From NCBI GenBank assembly GCA_028291505.1, contig JAQGHW010000436.1:1-36475 (forward strand): a stretch of DNA of 36,475 bases, written 5' to 3'. Shown piece by piece: positions 30,990 through 36,475 of the stretch. The notes under the pieces were generated by a model, which was given only the letters and a program-made list of their open reading frames with translations, was not told where the DNA came from and did not search any database. The stretch is from Rhodopila sp. Its GTDB lineage: Bacteria > Pseudomonadota > Alphaproteobacteria > Acetobacterales > Acetobacteraceae. A program made the position numbers and the translations under genes. The number at the start of each line of letters is the position of its first letter. The first letter of the stretch is position 1.

Positions 30990-31124
30990 TCACCAGCCCT
31001 CGCCCATGCTTCGCAGAACCCCCTGTGCCGCAGTATTCCCCTGTTGCGCAGAAAGTCGGTACCACTTCACCGCCTCATCGCGGGATTGCAGCACGCCCCT
31101 GCCGTTCAGATACAGGTAGCCAAG
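30990..31124 (-). pseudogene. Sel1-repeat protein relic
   Basis: Minus strand reads A*LGYLYLNGRGVLQSRDEAVKWYRLSAQQGNTAAQGVLRSMGEGW*. A Sel1-like repeat is preceded by TAG (31127-31125) where AQLG or AKLG would be expected; no start codon. Confidence 0.62.
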
Positions 31125-31664
31125 CTAGGCGCGTCTCTGGCGGTTGGGTGGATCCCAGAGGACTTTTACGGCACTATCGCACTCATCGAGGCCAGCTCGA
31201 CGGACGGCGAGCACATCGTGCCATACCGCAGTTTGATACCGCCGCGTACCAGATTGCGCACGACCCAGAATCGCTGGTGACGATGGCCCGGTTCGGCAAT
31301 CCGGAAACGATTCCTGACGATCTGCGCCAGATCAGGCTCTCCCTCGCGTCTCGCGATGAGGCAGCAACCGTTGGGCCTAACGGCGGACTTCCGGATAGCG
31401 GCTCGTTTGTGGCAACGTCAGCCTTCAGGTGACCTCAACCCGCGCCCAATGGCGATCAGCGAACCGGCGCAACGATTCGATCCGCGACAGCGCGGATTGG
31501 GATCGCCGCGCTGCCGGTTCTCCACCTGGAACGGGAATTTCTGACCGACGTTTCAAGCCTTGCATTGGCGACGAAAATCGGGCGTCTCGTTGACACTTCA
31601 GGTCGGCTCAGCCCGAGTCGGCTTTCGGTCACTCCACTCAACTGATCGAGATCTAGCCACGATA

Positions 31665-34600
31665 ATGCCGACACCGTTCTCGTCCCAGGATCTCGGTCGC
31701 ATCTTCGACTCGCGTGTCCTGACCCGTGGCCGGGGCCTCGGCTTGGCCGGTGGGGTGGAGGTAACACTCGACGGCGACACGATCACCGGCGCCGTGCAGG
31801 AACGGGGCGCCACCCATAGCGTGTGCATCACCCCCTCCCTGCTTGGGCGCCGCGTTGTTTTCGACCACCGGTGTAGCTGCGGCGTTCCCGGCTGCCCGCA
31901 TCTGGCAGCGGCGGCGTTCGCGGCACTCGATCGTTTCCCCGTGCTACGCAAGCCGGAGCAGCAGACCTTCCTCGACACGCTGACGACGCCTGCGCCGGAG
32001 AAAGAACGCCAACGGATTGTCTTCGAACTAGCACCCGGCGAGGGCGCGCATGCCTGTATCGTCACCACGTTTCTGATCGGCGAACGGACGGCCATCGCCG
32101 CCCCCACGACACCGCGCCAGGTCGTCAGCAACGAACAGGCCGATCCGAAAATCCGCGACGTCGCCTACTTGCTGGGTGAGGGGCACGAACCACGCACCGG
32201 GGTGCCCGCGACACTGGTCGTCGACGTTCTGAATGCACTCGTAGAGAGCGGTCAGGCGCGCTGGCATGCTGGAGGCCGCCGCCTTGTCAAGGGCGAGACC
32301 AGGTTCTTCGTCTCCTCCTCGGCCGCCGCCCTGCCACCCCGTTCAGGCGTCATCGTCGCCGATTCTGGACCCTGGTACATCGACGCCGCCACCGGAGCTG
32401 TCGCCCGCATCCGAATCCAGGCGCCCGCGCTCGCACCCAGGCCAGCCGCGCCCGCCGTTGGACGGGTCGTCCACCCGAAGCGGCGGCTCGAACCGATAAC
32501 CGCCAGCGAACAAGTGATCGTTGACCGTCCCGCCAACCCGGTCTTGCGGCTGACCCGCTTCCCGTGCCCAGACGAGTTTGGCCGGATGCAGCAGCTTGAT
32601 GCTCTGCTGCTCGAGTTTGACTACGGCGGTGCGCTCGTCCCCTTTGACGACGACCGCCAGTTCGTTCGCACCAACACCCCAGACGGACCGGTCTTCGTGC
32701 GCCGCGACCGCACGGTCGAGACCGCCGCCCAGGACGCCCTACGTCAGGACGGCTTGGTGCAGATGCGGATGGCCACCGGGAAAGCGGAGAAAGGCCGGCT
32801 CGTCTTCGTCTTCCGCGGCCGCGATGCGGCCGAAGCCTGGCAAGGTTTCGTCGCCGAACGTCTCCCGGCGCTCCAGGCGCTTGGCTGGCACAACCAGATT
32901 GACCCCGATTTCGGTCCGCGCCTGGTAAAATCGGTTGGCCTCTGGGATATGAAGGTCGCCGATGCGCCACGTGGAGAGTTCTCGCTCGATTTCGGGATCG
33001 AGATCGAAGGCGCCCGCCATCCGCTGCTGCCAATCCTCATGCGTCTGCACGAACGTGGTGGCATCGCCGCAGCCCGGATCATCGATGGCGAGGTTGTCAC
33101 CAGCCTGGACGACGGCCGCATCCTCAAGCTGCCGGCCGAACGCATCGCGCGCCTGCTCGCGGTGATAGACGATCTGATCGAGGCGGCCGGCCGCACGACT
33201 GGCGACACGATGGTACTCGATGCCACTGTCGCCCCCAACGTGCTCGACCTGGAAGATCTCGTCAGCACGCGGTGGCACGATGGCGCCATCATCGCCGCCC
33301 ATGTCGCCCGCTTCCGAGCCGTCGCCGACATCCCCGAGGCGCCGGTGCCGGACAACTTTATCGGGAGCCTGCGCCCGTACCAACAGCAGGGTGTCAACTG
33401 GCTACAACACCTGCGGGAGAACGGTCTCGGCGGATTACTCGCAGACGACATGGGGCTCGGCAAAACGGCGCAGACCATTGCGCACGTCGTCATCGAGGAA
33501 GCCGCCGGCCGCCTTGATCGCCCTGTACTGGTCGTTGTGCCAACCAGCCTGGTGCCGAACTGGACCGCGGAGCTCGCCCGCTTCACGCCGCATCTGCGCG
33601 TAGTCGTGCTGCACGGCCTCGATCGGCATGAACGGCGGCGCGACCTTACCGGCGTGCATGTCGTGATTACCACATACACCGTGTTGGCGCGCGACATAGA
33701 AGATATGGCACGACTTTCCTGGCACATGGTTGTGCTCGACGAGGCGCAGGCGATCAAAAACCCGACCGCGCGGACGACACACGCGGCATGCCGCCTCGAC
33801 ACCCGGCACCGACTGTGCCTGTCCGGCACGCCGATCGAAAACAACCTTGGTGAGCTGTGGTCCCAATTCGCCTTCCTGATGCCCGGCTTGCTCGGGTCGC
33901 GCAAAAGCTTCAACCGCCGCTTCCGCGCGCCGATCGAGAAGGACGCAGATCCGGTCCGCCGCCATCAGTTTGCGTCGCGCATCCGCCCCTTCATCCTGCG
34001 CCGGACAAAATCGGCGGTGGCGACCGAGCTACCTCCCAAGCACACGATTTTGCGGCGTATCACGCTGGCACCGGATCAGCGCGAGCTTTACGAAACGATC
34101 CGCGCGACCATGCACGAGCGGGTGACCCAGGGGATCGCGGCACGCGGGGTGGCGCAGAGCCACGTCCTGGTGCTCGATGCGTTGCTGAAGCTGAGGCAGG
34201 TCTGTTGCGATCCGCGACTGGTAAAATTGCCATCCGCGCGGCTGACCGGAACGTCGAGCAAGTTGTCCGACCTACTGGAAATGGTTTCAGAAATGATCAC
34301 GGAAGGCCGCCGTATCCTGCTGTTCTCGCAGTTCACGTCGATGCTCGATCTGATGAAGCCGGCGTTGGTCGCCGCTGGCATCCGCTTTGTAGAATTGCGC
34401 GGCGATACGGCCGATCGGGCAGAACCCGTTCGCGGCTTTGAGGCAGGCGAGGTGCCGCTGTTCCTGATCAGCCTAAAGGCGGGGGGGCGTGGGTTAAATC
34501 TGATTTCGGCGGACACGGTGATCCACTACGATCCGTGGTGGAACCCGGCCGTCGAGGACCAGGCGTCGGACCGCGCTCACCGGATTGGCCAGACCAAATC

Positions 34601-34781
34601 CGTGTTTGTCTACAAGTTGATCGCGGCGGACACGGTAGAGGAACGAATGGTGGAATTGCAGGAACGCAAGGCCGCACTGGCAAATCTCGCACTAACCGAG
34701 GACGCCGCGGCGCTGCCGGCGATGGATGCGGAAGATATTGACTATCTGTTCGGTGTTACGCCCGATCGGTTGGCTGCTTGA
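31665..34781 (+). CDS. SWIM-domain SNF2-family DEAD/DEAH helicase
   Basis: CxC...CxH SWIM-like CSCGVPGCPHLAAAAFAAL; LADDMGLGKTAQTIAHV, VLDEAQAIKNPTA, LSGTPIENNLGELWSQFAFLMPGLLG, LFSQFTSMLDLM, LISLKAGGRGLNLISADTVIHYDPWWNPAVEDQASDRAHRIGQ. Confidence 0.95.
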   Translation: MPTPFSSQDLGRIFDSRVLTRGRGLGLAGGVEVTLDGDTITGAVQERGATHSVCITPSLLGRRVVFDHRCSCGVPGCPHLAAAAFAALDRFPVLRKPEQQTFLDTLTTPAPEKERQRIVFELAPGEGAHACIVTTFLIGERTAIAAPTTPRQVVSNEQADPKIRDVAYLLGEGHEPRTGVPATLVVDVLNALVESGQARWHAGGRRLVKGETRFFVSSSAAALPPRSGVIVADSGPWYIDAATGAVARIRIQAPALAPRPAAPAVGRVVHPKRRLEPITASEQVIVDRPANPVLRLTRFPCPDEFGRMQQLDALLLEFDYGGALVPFDDDRQFVRTNTPDGPVFVRRDRTVETAAQDALRQDGLVQMRMATGKAEKGRLVFVFRGRDAAEAWQGFVAERLPALQALGWHNQIDPDFGPRLVKSVGLWDMKVADAPRGEFSLDFGIEIEGARHPLLPILMRLHERGGIAAARIIDGEVVTSLDDGRILKLPAERIARLLAVIDDLIEAAGRTTGDTMVLDATVAPNVLDLEDLVSTRWHDGAIIAAHVARFRAVADIPEAPVPDNFIGSLRPYQQQGVNWLQHLRENGLGGLLADDMGLGKTAQTIAHVVIEEAAGRLDRPVLVVVPTSLVPNWTAELARFTPHLRVVVLHGLDRHERRRDLTGVHVVITTYTVLARDIEDMARLSWHMVVLDEAQAIKNPTARTTHAACRLDTRHRLCLSGTPIENNLGELWSQFAFLMPGLLGSRKSFNRRFRAPIEKDADPVRRHQFASRIRPFILRRTKSAVATELPPKHTILRRITLAPDQRELYETIRATMHERVTQGIAARGVAQSHVLVLDALLKLRQVCCDPRLVKLPSARLTGTSSKLSDLLEMVSEMITEGRRILLFSQFTSMLDLMKPALVAAGIRFVELRGDTADRAEPVRGFEAGEVPLFLISLKAGGRGLNLISADTVIHYDPWWNPAVEDQASDRAHRIGQTKSVFVYKLIAADTVEERMVELQERKAALANLALTEDAAALPAMDAEDIDYLFGVTPDRLAA

Positions 34782-34821
34782 CCCACTTGCGGGAAGGACG
34801 GAACTCACTCTGGCCTTCCGT

Positions 34822-36475
34822 CTACCCCTGATGCCACCGGTCGGTCGGGCCAGTAACTTCGCGCATGACCGCCAGGGAGGACTGCGGGAACTCGCCCGGC
34901 ACGCAGAGCATGTTGACCGAGATCGTGATCCCAAAGATGTTCTCTGGGTCGGCTCGGAAGTTGTTTGCACTATAGATTGGTGGGAAATGCCAATAGAGAC
35001 GGTAACCGTACGATTGTAGCAGGGCGATGAGTTCCGCCGATCGGGCTTCACGATCGTTCTCGACATATAGAATTGGCCGGCACCGCGCGATCGTCGCGGC
35101 CGCACCCTGCAGCGCCTCGGTCTCCATGCCTTCAACGTCGAGCTTCATGACGTGACACACGAGAAGGTCAAGATCGTCGATAGCGATCAGCGGCACAGAC
35201 TCGCCTTGTTGGGCGCCCTGAAGCGACAGTCCACCATAGTTGTGTTGGCCGTTCGGATCCAGCGAGGGAACCAGCAGAGTTCCCTTGGCGGCGCCGACGG
35301 CCGCGTGATGAGTGAAGACATTCGCGCAACTGCTCAGCGCCACGTTGGCGCAAAGTGTCTGGAATATCAGTCGCTGCGGCTCGAACGCATGTACCGCGCC
35401 GGACGTGCCGACCAGGTGGGACAGATCGATCGTATGCACGCCGATGTTGGCACCGATGTCCAACACCGTCATGCCGGGCTGCACGAAAATGCGGAACAGC
35501 TCGGTCTCGCCGGCCGAGAATTCACCATATTTGCGCAGGCTGGCACCTATATAGATGTCGTTTCGATTGTAGAGCATGAGACCGTTGCGGCAGCGCGCGA
35601 GCTCGTTGAAGCCTCCAGTCTCCATAGTTGTCGTCTGATTCCTTGAATTCGTGGTCCACGTTGGAGTGCCACAACGTGAAGGCGTTTGGTCATCGACCGG
35701 TGCCATCGATCCTCGGACAGATTCGTCGTCCCGAGGCCCTGCAGAAGTCGATAGCGCGTGCCGTAGATCCGACCGTGACAGATCGGCAGCGATGCGGGCC
35801 ATAACTCCCGACCAATCCTGTCCAGGTCGCTCCTGCCGATATAGCCGCATACTTGGATACCAAGGCGAATCGGTACGTTCCAGCAGCCACGTGAAATGCG
35901 GCGCGAAAGGTATCATCGCCCAGCTTGGCACGCCCAAGGATCCTGCCAGATGTAGCGGTCCCGTACAGGAACTGATCATCAGGTCCAAACCGGCCATGAT
36001 GGCCGCCGTATCTGCTAAATCGTTGAGCTCCTGCCCTAGATCGAGGACATGTGGCGGCAAGCGATTTACGTCCCGATCCTCCCGCCCTGGTCCCACCTGA
36101 AGCACGACGAAGTCAATGCCCGGCACCGAAAACAGTGGCGCCACGCTGCTCAGGCCTGGCGAGCGAAAGCGATCCCGCGACGTCACCGGATTCCCAGCCC
36201 AAACGATGCCGACGCGCAGCCCCCTGCCACCGATTCGTTTGTCCCAACGTGCCTGTTCGGACGGATCGGCGCGCAGATACGGCACTCCAGTGGGGATACT
36301 GTCGAGCCCGGAAGCGAATGCCAGGGGCAGGCTCAATAGTGCGCACTGGACGGCGAAATCCTGCAGCGGCACTTCCCGAGGCGAGATAACCGTAATTCCC
36401 TCGATGGTTTCAAGCAATCGGCGCATCGGTGGGTGCGCTGCCACGATCACCCGCCCAGCCCGGCAGACCAGCAGA
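34822..36475 (-). CDS. GT9/TPR-associated glycosyltransferase-like domain fused to FkbM-family methyltransferase (5' end beyond right edge)
   Basis: N-terminal part FAVQCALLSLPLAFASGLDSIPTGVPYLRAD...LRVGIVWAGNPVTSRDRFRSPGLSSVAPLF...LDLMISSCTGPLHLAGSLGVPSWAMIPFAPHFTWLLER. C-terminal part YGEFSAGETELFRIFVQPGMTVLDIGANIGVHTIDLSHLVG...VMKLDVEGMETEALQGAAATI. The frame stays open to the window edge. Confidence 0.82.
   Translation of the reverse strand, partial: LLVCRAGRVIVAAHPPMRRLLETIEGITVISPREVPLQDFAVQCALLSLPLAFASGLDSIPTGVPYLRADPSEQARWDKRIGGRGLRVGIVWAGNPVTSRDRFRSPGLSSVAPLFSVPGIDFVVLQVGPGREDRDVNRLPPHVLDLGQELNDLADTAAIMAGLDLMISSCTGPLHLAGSLGVPSWAMIPFAPHFTWLLERTDSPWYPSMRLYRQERPGQDWSGVMARIAADLSRSDLRHALSTSAGPRDDESVRGSMAPVDDQTPSRCGTPTWTTNSRNQTTTMETGGFNELARCRNGLMLYNRNDIYIGASLRKYGEFSAGETELFRIFVQPGMTVLDIGANIGVHTIDLSHLVGTSGAVHAFEPQRLIFQTLCANVALSSCANVFTHHAAVGAAKGTLLVPSLDPNGQHNYGGLSLQGAQQGESVPLIAIDDLDLLVCHVMKLDVEGMETEALQGAAATIARCRPILYVENDREARSAELIALLQSYGYRLYWHFPPIYSANNFRADPENIFGITISVNMLCVPGEFPQSSLAVMREVTGPTDRWHQG

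Overview
GC-rich proteobacterial chromosomal window; Acetobacteraceae-like alphaproteobacterium is a low-confidence guess. The core, about 9.8-31 kb, is a recognisable XrtA/PEP-CTERM (exosortase A) exopolysaccharide locus in two divergent halves. The minus-strand half reads, in transcription order: export lipoprotein, chain-length determinant, BY-kinase, outer-membrane protein, ATPase, polysaccharide deacetylase, FemAB-like protein, TIGR03087-type glycosyltransferase and XrtA with a fused EpsI-like domain. A fatty-acid desaturase and an Asp/Glu-racemase-family protein follow. The plus-strand half carries a broken priming sugar transferase, PrsK, PrsR, PrsT and a GT4 glycosyltransferase. Left flank: glycosyltransferase/capsule genes and a cytochrome bd (CIO-like) operon with a 38-aa small subunit that the ORF track misses. 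Right flank: a stretch of gene relics, a SWIM/SNF2 helicase, and a GT9-like/FkbM fusion running off the window edge. I see no wholly new system. The best leads are the multiply frameshifted priming transferase inside an otherwise intact EPS locus, an aberrant tRNA-Val-like gene between the two halves, a racemase homologue that seems to lack both catalytic cysteines, the GT9-FkbM fusion, and the desaturase/racemase pair next to xrtA. Family names come from motif recognition by eye; no database search was run.
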